Below, in pieces: positions 31,594 to 43,763 of a DNA stretch of 64,000 nucleotides (position 1 is its first letter; each line of letters begins with the position of its first letter). Origin of the DNA: Piezodorus guildinii. Lineage: Eukaryota; Arthropoda; Insecta; Hemiptera; Pentatomidae. Below the pieces are notes generated by a model. The model ran no database searches. It was not told the origin of the DNA and worked only from the letters and a program-made list of their open reading frames with translations. The stretch spans positions 148,790,939 through 148,854,938 of the forward strand of contig CM041292.1 of assembly GCA_023052935.1 (NCBI GenBank), written 5' to 3'. A program made the translations under genes and the position numbers.

Positions 31594-31823
31594 TTACAAA
31601 TGTTTTCATTGCTTAGAATATAACATTTAAAAAAAAGTATTAATAAAATGTATTTTTTATCAGCCATTTATTCAATTTTATAAGCATCCTTTCATCGGGT
31701 ACCTATTGAAAATAGGTTGATTTTGCGTATTTTACAAGAATTAACAATTCTAGTTGTTTCAGGATTTAAAAAAAAAAAAAATGAGGTCTAGGGTCGGATA
31801 GACCTCACCTCACCAGTTAAAGG
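30785..31823 (+). mobile_element. piggyBac-like deletion derivative
   Basis: The inverted ends begin CCTTTAACTGGTGAGGT on both sides (17 matching bases, then weaker similarity). The left flank is TTAA (30781-30784), the target of piggyBac elements; the right flank is TTAC (31824-31827), one change away. At 1039 bp it is much shorter than an autonomous element but keeps a stretch coding for the transposase C-terminal zinc domain. A (TA)n tract at 31519-31589 has expanded inside it. Confidence 0.75.
31155..31410 (+). pseudogene. piggyBac transposase C-terminal Cys-rich domain remnant
   Basis: The frame reads QTTPPKKRKCYW, then LRKCYVCPRNKDRKSSTVYI and CSVFYCKNC. This is the C-x2-C...C...C-x2-C ring-like domain with a basic lead that ends piggyBac transposases and binds the element ends. 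The catalytic DDD domain is absent and stops lie upstream, so no active enzyme is made. Confidence 0.75.
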
Positions 31824-31889
31824 TTACGAATATGGAAAGCAGAGAAACATAAAAACAACATGACAAAATTGTATTTAATTGAATACGAT

Positions 31890-32500
31890 TTAAGAAACTA
31901 AAATTACTCGTTTAAAACAAATAAAGCGCTGACCAGAAGGGTTAATTTATACCATTTATTTTGCACTACTTTACACTACGATTTTGATTAAACTCGCAAT
32001 ATCGATGTCAAATTTAATGGGCTTTGATTCCATATAGGTTTCATTCTTATTGGAATAGTCTGACTTTGCTTAAATACCGATATTTTAAATTTTCTTCCTC
32101 TAAAGTACCTTGGATTTCGTAGATTCTATAAAAATAACCATATCATCTTGTTATCATTGATAAAAAACAACATGTATATAAGTTGAACGAATTCGATATC
32201 CAACTAAAGAAGAAAACTGCAATTTTTTTTTTCTTTTTGAACATAACAACAGTAATGTACATCGTTGGAAAGCTAAAGAATATAGAAAAAATATTATTTT
32301 ATACACAAGCTTGTAAAATTTCATGAAGAGTGATGAAAAGTCTAACTAATTGATTGTTTTATATAATAATTTATTCGATTTTTTAATAAAACTTATGTTT
32401 CTATAGAAATTCAAATTAATTCATTAATTTTTAGTTTCACTCATTTTCATCTATATTTAAAAATCCATTAATCGATTTTAATAACGGAGGTAACTGAAAG
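31890..32500 (-). mobile_element. non-autonomous repeat family D, copy 2 (partial)
   Basis: Reverse orientation. It ends with AATAACGGAGGTAACTGAAAG near 32484-32503 and shares GAACGAATTCGATATCCA, CGTTGGAAAGCTAAAG and AGAGTGATGAAAAGTCTAAC with the other copies. The distal end is missing. Confidence 0.6.
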
Positions 32501-33379
32501 TCGTGTATTGCTCGCAGCAGATTTTTGTATTCTCTTTTCATATGTATGTTCAAACTCTTCATGTATAAAACTTAGTAGACCTATGTGTTAGCCACAAGTC
32601 CAAGGGCTCCCGATTCTTTTCTTTCTTTATTTAAATTTCCTCAACTGCCTCTTCGTTTTTTATTTGTCTTGAAATGTGACCTAATTATAGAGCAATAGGC
32701 TCATAATTAAAAAAAAAAAATCTTGATTACATATTTTCAACCTAAAGTAATTTTGCTCAATTTATAAAAATATTCTCAATTGTACTAGAGGTAATGTGGA
32801 AGGTTAGGAATTTATACCCGCTTTATAAACTCTTTGAACACTATTATAGGGTTTCCCGTGGCCTATTTATATACATACATGCTAATTTCGTGCCATTATC
32901 TGCCGAGTTAAGGTAATTTTATAAGGATACACAACTAATAAGGGAAAATTGCGATTGACAGCTGGAGTGTCATTTATTTTCCTTTGCCTTTGGGAAACGT
33001 AGGTCTTAATAAGTAAGCCTGAGGCTCATAAAATATGTTTGGTTCCATTATTAATAAAGTAGCACTGTGTCATGATCAAGGTTGATAAAATGAGGTGTTT
33101 TTAGTCAGAATCATCACTAAACACCAGTTTTCACTCATAGCTCAATGAAATATTCATATATTAAATCAGTGCTGGAACGTGGAGTTTTAGATCCTTATAC
33201 ATTGCACTGAACCTATGCTGTATTTCCTTAATTGTGAAAATTCTTGAATAGCGATTTATGCTAATTGTTAAGAATAATTTTGACAAATAATTAAACATTG
33301 TACATGTACAAAAAATAATAACTTAAGTAAATATTTAGTTGTTTGATTTTTTTTTTTTTTTTTGGTTTATTATTTTCAA
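32501..33379. other. AT-rich spacer
   Basis: Nothing gene-like is recognised. A T run lies at 33349-33363. Confidence 0.4.
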
Positions 33380-33860
33380 GAATCAACCTTATCAATCGAA
33401 AAAAAAAAATACCCCTGCTTAAAATTTAAAAGCTAACGTTTCAAGAATAACGAATAAAAAAAATCCTTTTGTTCGCCGTTCTTTCGGCTTTCCTCTTAAA
33501 CTACTGGACTATTTCTTTTTAAATACGCCACAAAAATCTAGTCCATTCAACGATGATCCTAACACCTAGACGTTGATATCAGCTGGTTAGTTTTCAAATG
33601 GCGGCCGATTAAAAGTATTTTATTGAATAAATCAGTTATTTTTGAAGGTAGAAAAAATGTATTAGTGTTTTTTAACCAAACAACCGCAAATAATTTTATA
33701 TAAGTGAAAAAAAAAAAAAAATTGAAATTTTACACATAAATACGCTCATGACGCAGTTATTTTTGACGATAGAGAAAAGTATGTATAGAGTTTTAGAATA
33801 AGTAAAAAGCGATAAACAAAAAATAAAATAAGAAAAAGGAAAATTAAAATTTTATTCTCG

Positions 33861-33919
<59 letters not shown>

Positions 33920-34010
33920 GCTTGTAACTACGTTATTTTCGAAGATAGCAAATAAATTCATTATTGTTTTTTAACCAAAAAACCGCGAATAATTATACTA
34001 AAGAGAATAA
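33380..34010 (+). repeat. dispersed repeat family E, copy 1
   Basis: It shares CATTCAACGATGATCCTAAC, GTTGATATCAGC, AATGGCGGCCGATT and TTTTTAACCAAA-type blocks with 55.2-55.74 kb in the same orientation. A (TA)n tract at 33863-33918 lies inside, followed by a second partial unit (TTTTTAACCAAAAAACCGCG). No coding capacity; class unknown. Confidence 0.6.
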
Positions 34011-34647
34011 TGAAAAGAAAATATGTTATAAGCGGAAACACATGTTTGTTGAATCTAGCTCAAAAACTGAACTTCTATCAAAACGGAAATTTAAGATAAT
34101 TATACGGCTGAATATTATAGAAACTTTTTTCCTTTTTTTTAAAAACTTAAATCAGCTTATTGGAAGCAGCACTTTATAAAACCATTTTACACGATTTTAT
34201 ATTTTTCTCACAAAGGACATTAACTATCATGGTTTAACTCGTTACGTTTTCATTTTATAAACTGTTCTTTAATATCAGAAGTGGAAACTTCTTTTCGTTA
34301 TGCGATTTTTGGCATAGGAAAAACTTATCATTTCGGATGATGGTTTCTCGTTTCCAACATGCTGACATTACATGCCCTAGACTGGCGCATGCACAGCGGT
34401 CTGTGTATACCTCTCCATTAGGGATAGGATATTGATATCAATATCGGTATTTCAGTATTTGATGGAAATAAAATCATTTTCGAATGATATCAGTAAAGAT
34501 AACGTGGTAGATAAATTATGTCTTAGAACTTACTTCTTGCTGTTTTAAAAGTTAATATAATGAATATCATAATTACCTTGACACTAAAATATTGATAATT
34601 GTAAATATTATTAAAACGTTAGTTTTCATAATATTTAATTAATATCT
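34011..34647. other. AT-rich spacer
   Basis: Nothing recognised. Confidence 0.35.
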
Positions 34648-34735
34648 AGTTTTATATTTAGTTGTTTATAGTTTATATTTAGTTGTTTATAGTTTATATT
34701 TAGTTGTTTATAGTTTATATTTAGTTTTCATAATA
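34648..34735 (+). repeat. 21-bp tandem repeat, about four units
   Basis: TAGTTTATATTTAGTTGTTT-type units recur at exact 21-base steps (starts of GTTGTTTAT at 34661, 34682, 34703). Flanked by two copies of TAGTTTTCATAATATTTA. Non-coding. Confidence 0.85.
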
Positions 34736-34845
34736 TTTAGTTTTTAGGGGGTAATGTATTTTAATGGTAACCTATGATAATTGAACTTACATTAGCTTAG
34801 CTTTTAGATTTTTTCGTAGTATTTCAAAATTCGTTATAAGGCTTT

Positions 34846-35425
34846 TTTGAAAGGGGTCAATCACCGAATTTTTTCAGAAAGTGTCCATTATGCTTCTCTG
34901 TACTGTATAATTTTTCCAAATTTTTCGAAGTGGTGGAACAATAAGAAAAAAAAAATTAAAACTGTTTTTCCCCCCTCCCCCCCCCGAAATCTATTAAATC
35001 TTGCGTTTTAAGAAATTATAAGTGTAGACAACTATTTTTCTAACCGAAAGTACGTTCTTCGTGACGAAATCCATAGAGAATACTCGAACAAGCAATTACA
35101 AGAAATTATTGATAGTAGCTAAATAGACGACGTTATAGAGGCCTGGCGCGCGTTTTGAAAAACATAGCTTTTATCCAATCATTTTGTAGAAAAATTATTG
35201 AAAATGTTTTATAAGTAATGTAATTCTGAATTTTTGTTTACACAATATTCAATAATACTAAGAAATATAAGTTGAATGTGAAATTTCAGGAAAAAATAAG
35301 CTTTTATTTTTTTTCCTGTTGTTCCACTACTTCGAAAAATTTGAAAAAAATTCTTGTGTATAAAGGAGTATAAAAGACATTTTCTGAAAAAAATCGGTGA
35401 TTGACACTTTTCAGGAACGTTAAAA
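34846..35425. mobile_element. foldback element with arms of about 100 bp
   Basis: GTCAATCACCGAATTTTTTCAGAAA and AAATTTTTCGAAGTGGTGGAACAA (34853-34945) are mirrored by TTGTTCCACTACTTCGAAAAA and GAAAAAAATCGGTGATTGAC (35318-35407). The interior of about 365 bases has no open frame and contains a C run at 34971-34985. It is a non-autonomous DNA element; the superfamily is not assigned. Confidence 0.75.
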
Positions 35426-35824
35426 AAATGTTTGTTTTATTTCTTCCGCTAAAAATTGGCTTTTCGTGTAAGAATCATGACCATATAATTTTGTCATGCC
35501 CTTGACTTTAAAAATTAGAAAAAAAATCATCATTAATTACTTTCAAATTTTACTATTAAAAAAAATTAATGCCGAAAAAAGAGTTTTTTTGACAAGCCTC
35601 GAAAACCATTTGAATTAAAAAGATAAAAAATGGGGTGAATTATTTTCATTCGACGCCACATTGATCCCCCAATTTTGAGTCAAAAATGCCTCGGGGGCAG
35701 ATTTACCATCCTAACCCGGCTATACCCAATCTGAAGATTTAACAATAACTTTTAAGGAGGAGGAAAAAATTAAGCGTCATATAAAAAAAACAAAAAAAAA
35801 AAAACAGACAAAATAATCAGCAGT

Positions 35825-37559
35825 TTTTTTTTTGTTTTTTTTTATTTTTTTTATTTATCTAGCAATATTACAATCTGTCCAATTCAGGACATTTTTAATA
35901 GTGATAACGTACAACATTCATACTACATTCACACGATATATACAAAACAATAAATTTATATAATAATAATAATAAAATATACATATATACAAAATAAAAT
36001 CAATAAAAATATATACAATAGTCACTCATACCTATATACAATTCACAAGCATACAGCACGTGAGTGGAGAATCTAGCCAATGCTAGAACTCCAATATACA
36101 TGTTACAAGAGGTCACGAGGCCACTGCCGTTTCAACCTTCTAGGTGGGTTGTATGGATGAGTGGAGCTGGATAGGGATTGAGCTAGAGGATTAGGATGAT
36201 GAATGAGATTCTGGTGGAATTTGGAAAATTTGGATGGAATCAGGTCTGAAATAAAAGGAACATTAAGGTCGTGGTGCAAGGTATAGTTGGAAACATAATA
36301 AGGAGCATTTACTATTGTACGGAGGACTTAGGATTGAAAGGATTGAATGCGTTTGATGTTAGTACGTTTAGCTGTCCCCCACAGTTCAAGTCCGTAGGTC
36401 CAGATGGGCTTCAGTATTGTCCTGTAGATTAATAATTTGTTGTCAACTGTAAGTTCAGATTTTCTGTTGAGTAGTCGGTATAACTGTCCGAATCGTCGGT
36501 TGAGTTCTTGTCTTTTAAGTCTTGTATGTGGGTTCCAAGTCAATCTTTTGTCTAACAGTAAGCCAAGATACCGGACTGTATCTGAAGGAGGAATTGGAAT
36601 GGAATTGAAGTAAACTGGCGGACAGGAGTTTCGTCGAAGAGTGAAGGTTACGTGTTTGCATTTGGCTTCGTTCACCTTTATGCGCCAAGCACTACACCAG
36701 TCTTCGATAAGAGAAAGGTGTCTTTGCAGGTTTAAGGATGCTGTTTCAGGATTGGAACTGGATGATAGGATGGCGGTGTCGTCTGCAAACGTTGCCAGAA
36801 AGGTATCAGGATGTGTAGGAATATCAGCAGTGTAAAGGATGTAGAGGACGGGTCCCAAGACGCTGCCTTGAGGAACACCGGCCTCAACGGGATAAAGGTT
36901 AGAAAATTCTACACCACAGCGAACGCGGAAGGAACGGTTTGAGAGATAGGATCGGAGAATGAGGTATAGGGACTGGGGTAAATGGGTTTTCAGCTTGAAG
37001 AGTAATCCAGTGTGCCATACCCGGTCAAAAGCTTGCGCAATGTCCAGAAACGCACCAGAACAATATTCTTTGCATTCAAGAGCTGAGGAAATATGGTCTA
37101 CAACTCGGAGCCCCTGTTGAACTGTGGAATGGTGAGGACGGAATCCAAACTGATGGGAAGGAAGATTTTGAGATTCTAGTATGGGTAGGATACGTTTAAG
37201 AAGAAGCCTTTCGAAGATTTTTGAGAGGATGGGGAGTAGACTAATAGGCCTGTAGGATGAAGTGTTGTTGGAAGGTTTGCCTGGTTTTAGAAAAAGAATG
37301 ATAGTGGAATGTTTCCATAACAGAGGAAAATAGGTGGTGCGTAGGATGCAGTTGTAAATATAAGTAAGGAATACAATAGCTTTCTGCGGAAGTTGTCGGA
37401 GGATCTGGGGAGTAAGGAGATCGTGTCCAGGAGATTTACGGAGGGTAAGTTTTTGGAGAAGATATTTGACCTCAGAGGGATTAATAGCTTTAGGAGGTAG
37501 GGAAAGTGGAATCGGTGACAAAAGAAAGTCTTGCACTGTTGCGGTGTGATTGGATTGGG
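35825..37559 (-). mobile_element. 5'-truncated jockey-like LINE with target-site duplication
   Basis: The direct repeat AATCAGCAG(T) lies at 35815-35824 and 37560-37569. On the minus strand the copy ends in an A-rich tail (plus-strand T tract at 35824-35865). It keeps most of ORF2's RT and a 3' UTR ending GGACAGATTGTAATATTGC. Fragments of the same 3' end occur at 20.45, 21.58, 23.76, 45.0, 47.5 and probably 51.1 kb, so this family has been active often here. Confidence 0.88.
36103..37559 (-). pseudogene. jockey-like LINE ORF2 (RT and C-terminal domain), one in-frame stop
   Basis: The frame is open from the truncation point 37559 to a TAA at 36328-36330, then continues in the same frame for 74 codons to TAA at 36103. 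RT landmarks are KSPGHDLLTPQIL, FLKPGKPSNN, SSYRPISLLP, LDIAQAFDRVWH (motif A), AGVPQGSVLGPVLY (motif B) and FADDTAIL (motif C). The tail has RIQSFQS, then VLRTIVNAPYYVSNYTLHHD, ending LKRQWPRDLL. The endonuclease domain is absent because of 5' truncation. The stop replaces one codon of the conserved Q-S-K-V-L-R tail. The enzyme would prime reverse transcription at nicked target DNA; this copy cannot. Confidence 0.9.
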
Positions 37560-37569
37560 AATCAGCAGT

Positions 37570-38798
37570 AAAAATTTAATTTAATTTAATCTTTTACAGA
37601 TGGGTCCAACTACTTACACGGAATAATTCGAATTATAGTGCTAAAATTCAAGATCAAGAGAAAATTAAGAGACCTAAAGATCAACACGGACAAAAAAGTC
37701 AAAGGCAAATAGACTAAATAAAAGCTACTAATTTTATTCTTTCACAGACAGATCAATATAAAATAAAACATACATACATCCTACAGTCACATTCAGATTA
37801 CGATGACATAATTTAAGATGATATATCTCTACAAGCTGATAATGTTTTTCAATTGAATGAAATAATAATAACAAGACATGTATTCTGAACATAATCTACT
37901 TGCACAAACGTACATTTCTTCCCAAAAAAATTCCAATGCAAATCGAGAATTTCAATAAAGGTTTTACTTCTATCGCCAGTCCCTATGACTTCCTGAATTT
38001 TATAATGATTATATACAACGATTCGACTTCAGATCGAAAAAAAGCAAAATAATGTTCTTGTATTTTTTTTCATTTTTTTTTCCTAAAGATACTTGGTCAG
38101 CAAAATTTTTCCATAGGTTAGTCAATTTTTACATAACTATAGATGATGGTGGAGAAACAATTTTAACAATACTCCAATTGGTGAAGTAATAGGGTAAATA
38201 AATTTACACTAAGCCCAAGGTTTCGTCCTAACTAAGGAATATTAGTATTAACAACGGCAAGGACAGAAAAGGGGTGGCAATTTCATTAGGGCACGCTGAG
38301 GTTTGTCTAGTAATATGAGGAAGCTTCTAACCAATACCAAAGATCTAGATGAGAGTATATCATCGCGTCTTGTTTCTCATTTCTTAGCCATGAGTCATTC
38401 AAAGTTATGAAATTCAACCTTCTCTTGTAATATAGCTAAGAATTCCGGATCATATACGAATTCATTGTGGAAATCTAGTACATAATCGATATTTAAAAAA
38501 GTTCATTTATAAAACTATTTCATACGGAAAAATGAATTTAAACATTAGTAAAAGTTTTCAACATTAGAACATCATAGAAAACTAGCAATGTGGAGGTAAT
38601 TATTTATTTATTTAAAATGTAATTTGATATTAAAACATTTGCTTAAATATTACTATATAATATTTTTTTTTTGTGAAGTGAGAATGGTTGACTGTGAATA
38701 TATATTTATAATAGATTTATAATAACTACTTTTCCTTCTTTATTTTTTCTGATTATCAGTATAATTTAATTTACATATCATCATTATAAATCGTATTT
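37570..38798. other. AT-rich spacer, faint hammerhead-family remnant
   Basis: Around 38140-38240, AATAAATTTACACTAAGCCCAAGG then TTTCGTCCTAACTAAGG recalls the 19.2 kb repeat but lacks the paired stem. Nothing else is recognised. Confidence 0.35.
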
Positions 38799-38808
38799 TA
38801 CAACTGGT

Positions 38809-39067
38809 ACAGCCTCCCATGCCGAAGGTCACGGGTTCAAACCCGCAGGTGGTCCTAGGATTTTTTAATTGGGTGTAAAAAATCCTTAGTTACGCCGTCC
38901 TTCGGAGGGGACGTTAAAAGGTGGTCCCGAGCCTGTGCGATGTCAGGTACTCGTTAAAGATCCCTATCCTAATAAAACCTGGATAGGCAAAAGTTAGGAC
39001 CCCCACTGTAGTATCGTCAGATTAGCCATAGTAGCATAAAGTGACGTTAAATAAATAAAAAAAAACC
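38809..39067 (+). mobile_element. SINE family C, copy 3, 5' truncated, with target duplication
   Basis: TACAACTGGT occurs at 38799-38808 and 39068-39077. The insert has a perfect B-box GGGTTCAAACCC but no A-box, then the family C body (CGCCGTCCTTCGGAGG, GATCCCTATCCTAATAAAAC, CAGATTAGCCATAG), and ends in AAATAAATAAAAAAAAACC. Copies 1 and 2 keep the A-box side. Confidence 0.85.
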
Positions 39068-39349
39068 TACAACTGGTTGTTATCTTTTGTTTGATAGTGG
39101 TGTACACAGAATGAAACGAAATGATTTTTGTAGATAATTTAATTTTTTATTTATAGGAGTTTTTTTTACAGTAAAATGAGATTTTTCTATTTGCATATGC
39201 AATAAGCAAATGTGCTAAAAGGTGATATGGAAGTGAAAAACTACATAAGATACTATAAAATAGATAAAAAAACAAAACAAATGGCTATCAGTATAGCAGG
39301 TCTTTTGGCCAGTGCCTCGATAGTCTTCCCGGTGGATTATAGGGGTTTC

Positions 39350-39560
39350 TGGCATTGTATAGGTTTTAAGTCAGCTATTTTAAATTTATAGTCAGTATGC
39401 CGTGAAATGAATCGTAGATAATCATTTAATAGATTATTTAATAATACACAGGTTTCTTACGAAACTTAATTTCATTAATTCTTTAATTTTTTTACCCATA
39501 TACTTTATCCATAACTGTATTTGGAAATTCTTAAATTGATTTTAACAACAGAGGTAAGTG
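39350..39560 (-). mobile_element. non-autonomous repeat family D, end fragment
   Basis: Reverse orientation. AATTTCATTAATTCTTTAA and AAATTGATTTTAACAACAGAGGTAAGTGAAAG match the left end of the family (reversed). The rest is missing. Confidence 0.55.
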
Positions 39561-40949
39561 AAAGTTGTGTGATGCGGGCATTCAAAATTTTTAATCGAGA
39601 AATCACGTGATTGTATCGAATTTTAGTTCTCACGCTCATTTAAACTCTGACTGACATGAATATTTTACATATATATTAGTTACCGAGGGACATTTTTCAT
39701 AAGCTGCATTGCTATTGTATACTCCTATATTTCTCCATCTTTTGGAAACTGTTCTGAAAGAAGAGGTGTTTGAAGGTTTTCTGGCAGCAAAATCTGAATT
39801 CCTTAATACGCTCTGAGGGATATTGTTGGCACACCGAAAAAAAAGTCCAATTAATGAAATTTAAAATTATTATAGAAACCTGAAGACATTATTTGCAAAT
39901 GAAGCTAGATTTTGTTATTTTTAAATCAGGGACAGAATGAAACTATCAATAGAAAAACAGGATGGATAAATTAGGGAATAAATTATATTCAACTTTTGCC
40001 AACAAAAGGCTGCCTCCCTAAATAACACATTTGATTCCTGTTTCAGAATTGGCTAATTTCTAGCACTTTGGCTTTTAGCCATTTTCGTTATATTATCAGG
40101 TACAAACAGAACTTAATTCCTTATACAGACATCAAACTGTATTAATTTAGTACAGTATTATTTTGAAAGAGGAAAGTATTTCTAAATGAATTCGATGCCA
40201 ATAAGTAATATTATCAGACCTCTAAAACATAGTTGAGCAATTTGGAAAATAAGGTTTTTTTTCAGGGAATATGGACTTGAACAGGTTATAATTTACAATC
40301 TCAATGGTAGATCCTTGCAAATTGTTAGGACAGATGTAAAATTAGGCTCTTTGTTGCTCTCGTATTGAATGGTGGAATGCAAATGTAAGTATTGTCAGAG
40401 TGTAACAACTATGAAATAGTTATTAAAGTGAAGGGTATAATTAGACTTAAATCGTGCATGAGGCTGATTTCGGCCACTTTCTTTTTTAAGTTCAACCTTA
40501 ATCATGTTTGACATCTCAATTCGAAGACATACGAGTAATGTTAGTGTTGTTAATATCGTTTAATGGTTTTTTATTAATATCTAGATTGCTTCAAGCTCGC
40601 AAAGCAAATACCCCATAGACAATTTTCACCTATAGGCGAAGTAAACCTTGGAACCACTTTTCCAAACAGATAGTGGTAAAGAGGAAAATTATGTAATGGG
40701 TAGAGTTATAATATAATATGTTATAGGTCCATACATTCTTCATCTGATTACTTTAAGTCGATTAGCGACAAGCAATGAAAACAAAATATCATAATCATGT
40801 AGTTTTTCGATATCTACTATTTTTTTTCTCGAATCCTCAATTTTTTTGTCAAAAAAAAGATATAATATATATCATAATGAGCATACATTATGCCCTTATT
40901 CTATCTTATGGCTATCTGCGGAGTATGTTTTGATATATATTTATGTATA
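39561..40949. other. AT-rich spacer
   Basis: No gene recognised. Near 40430-40490 a GATTTCGGCCACTTTC motif and near 40070-40110 a GGCTTTTAGCCATTTTCG motif resemble the stem of the hammerhead-like family but are too short to assign. Confidence 0.35.
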
Positions 40950-41640
40950 TACAAATTCGAAAATGCATGACAGACTAATCGAGGAAATTCGAATTCATTA
41001 GACCAATATACATAATCAAAATAAAAACATTAACCATATGTGGGTTAAGGGGAACTCAGGAGTAGAAGGAAACGAACGAGCAGACACCCCAGCAAAGATA
41101 GCAGCTCAGAATGACCTTCCGATAAGTTTTATCGGATAATATAATTATAATAAGTTTCCCATATCCTACATCAAAGGGGAGATGAGGAAGGAGACGATAG
41201 TAAAATGGAATCCTTCCTGTGCTACTTCACTGAAGTCACCAATCCTTCATAGATTTCTTCCCCTTATCACACACCACAGCTACATAAAGATACTAAGTAG
41301 TAACTACAAGGTAACACAATCTCTGACTGAACATGGACATACAAAACAATACTTAAAACACTTTAACATACTAAGACGACAAATGTCCATACGATGGTAA
41401 GTTACACAATTTTCGACACTAACTATTCAACTGTGAAGGATTAGACCACATTCGAGGAAAACTGATACAGAACGTTATATTAGAGCACGAGACTTGGCCA
41501 GAAAGAGAATAGATATTGTTAAAAGAATTTAAAAATTATTTTATAAATTTCGTAAACAAAATAGACATCAACCAACTTAATACAGATTGTAGGAAGGCAA
41601 TTCAGTCTTTGTAATTCTTGTTGTGCTAAATTCATTTTGT
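40950..41640 (+). pseudogene. LINE ORF2 RNase H and C-terminal remnant
   Basis: HMWVKGNSGVEGNERADTPA is the last conserved block of LINE RNase H domains (usually W-V-x-G-H-S-G-x-x-G-N-E-x-A-D-x-x-A-K), here with the catalytic His changed to Asn. The frame hits TAA at 41137-41139, then continues in the same frame (KGEMRKETIVKWN...) to 41400. RNase H is typical of I, R1, LOA and related clades, not of the 36 kb family as seen here. Dead fragment. Confidence 0.7.
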
Positions 41641-41938
41641 TTGTATTTATATATTTAGCTGTTTCATTTTAATTTTTAAAAAATCTTGAAGTGTGTAATA
41701 AACATTATTTTTAGCTATTTCCTTTTTATCAATTATTTTTCGTTTAATTTTAGTTTTTATTTTATGATATATTTAATGATTAAACCGAAAATGATAATAA
41801 TGTGAACTAAATAATTTGTGTAAATTTAACATAGATTACGTGTGCCTAAGAACAGGCATGGAACATTTATATACAAATCATGTTTTTAAACTCTAGTTCT
41901 TTTACGTTACCATAAGAGGAAAAGATTTAATAATAAAT

Positions 41939-42017
<79 letters not shown>

Positions 42018-43039
42018 GTATAAAGCTAAGCGAAAGCATTCAATGTAAACAGTGTTGTTACTTAATTATTCTTATAAGATGTAAATGCTCAGAGGCACAG
42101 CGTTATAACTCTTGACACTGATTTGCGAATTCGATGCTGGTATTAATTACGCAATACCATCCAATCACCATCGCTGAAGCGCCTGAGATCAATTCCTTTA
42201 TACAATCCCCCTACACTCGAAAGTCAATCACTTGGTTCAGCTCCTGCTTAGGATTCGACAGTCACTAAGCCAAACAACTTTAAACCTCCATCCTATTATC
42301 TCTATTCTACCGATTGGATACAAATTCCAAAATTCTGCAGACTTCTCATAATTCATAGATTACCTTTTTTCTACTCTATGGGACTTCTTCAATAGTAAGT
42401 TACTACATTTCACACCTATATAGACTTGCGAGAAGGATAATAGTTTGTGAACTCTAAAATATAGTATGATGGTAATATAAACAGGTATTTTAATTGAGTT
42501 GTATTATTAAATCAAATCTTATTTAAAACAAAGGACTTAGCCTATAATATATCATAGGAAAACAATAGAGTTGGGCATTGCCAACTCAATTAGGTATTCT
42601 TTGATCTTCTCATATCTGAGTGAATACATCGATCTACACAGTACGCTAACTTTCCAATTTTTATGGCCCTAATTACCCTGAATATATGATATACGGATTC
42701 AAATTACCTCAGGAATGTTTGAACTAATTTAAGAAATTCGATTGTCGTGAAACAGCACTTCATATCACTCGGTCAACCAGAAGAGTTAAAAAGAAAATTA
42801 TTCTCAGAGATCTATTGGTTTACTTTTGCAATGATTTAAAATGATAATTAAAATCAAGAAGTAATTCATTCCTTGCAGCACTGTTAGTTCTATATTTAGA
42901 ATAACTGTTATTTATTTATGTAATTATAATTATTATTTTATATTAGTTATGAATAGGTCCGTGTGTGTATATTTGCGCGTGTGCTTGCATGTGTGTTTGT
43001 GTGTCTCTGTGTCTGTATGTGAATATGTAGTTAGTTAAA
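41641..43039. other. spacer with (TA)n(TG)n microsatellite
   Basis: Pure TA at 41941-42001 runs into a TG-rich tract to 42020. A loose TG-rich tract is at 42960-43020. No gene is recognised. Confidence 0.5.
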
Positions 43040-43715
43040 GGCGAATACAAAAAGTCTTATGAAACTAAAATTTCATATTTAAAAAAACTACACGCCCGAG
43101 ATGTTACAGAATGTTTTATCAAAATCAGCCAACCAGAAGAGTCACTTTATACAATGCATTTACACTTTTTTACGATTTTCTCAAAACGGTTTAAACGATT
43201 ATGATTAAACTCGCTATATCAACGTAAAGTTTAATGGATTTTAATGTAATATAGGTTTCAATCAGATTGGAATTGTCCTACAGGGCTTAAACGGCGTTTG
43301 AAGTTTTTTTCTCTTAAGTAAATTTTATTTTGTAGATTCGATGAAATTAATCATATCATATACAATGACATAATTAGAACGAATTCGATATCCAGCTAAA
43401 GGAGAAAATAGCAAAAATATTTGTTATGCAATTTTTGTATTTTCGAACATAAAAAAAGTAATATAGATGCGAAATATACGGTTTTAAAGCTAATGATTTT
43501 AGAAAAAAATATAAGGAGATACCAAAAATGTTAAAGTTAACGGAGATGAAAAGCCGATAAAACTAACTTATTGTCGTTGATCATACTATAATTGATTATT
43601 TAATAAAAAACATGTTTTTATTGAATCTCAATTTAATTAATTCTTTAACTGTTAATTTTCATATCTAAATGCATTTAAACATTCTCAAATTGATTTAACA
43701 ACGGAGGTAAATGAA
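43040..43715 (-). mobile_element. non-autonomous repeat family D, copy 3
   Basis: Reverse orientation. It shares GAAACTAAAATTTCAT, CGCCCGAGATGTTACAGAATG and CGAATTCGATATCCAGCTAA with the other copies, and ends AACAACGGAGGTAAATGAAA. The distal 150 bases are missing. Confidence 0.65.
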
Positions 43716-43763
43716 ATTCGTGTGTTGTGAGTACCAGATTTTTCTTCTTCATATATTTATGGT

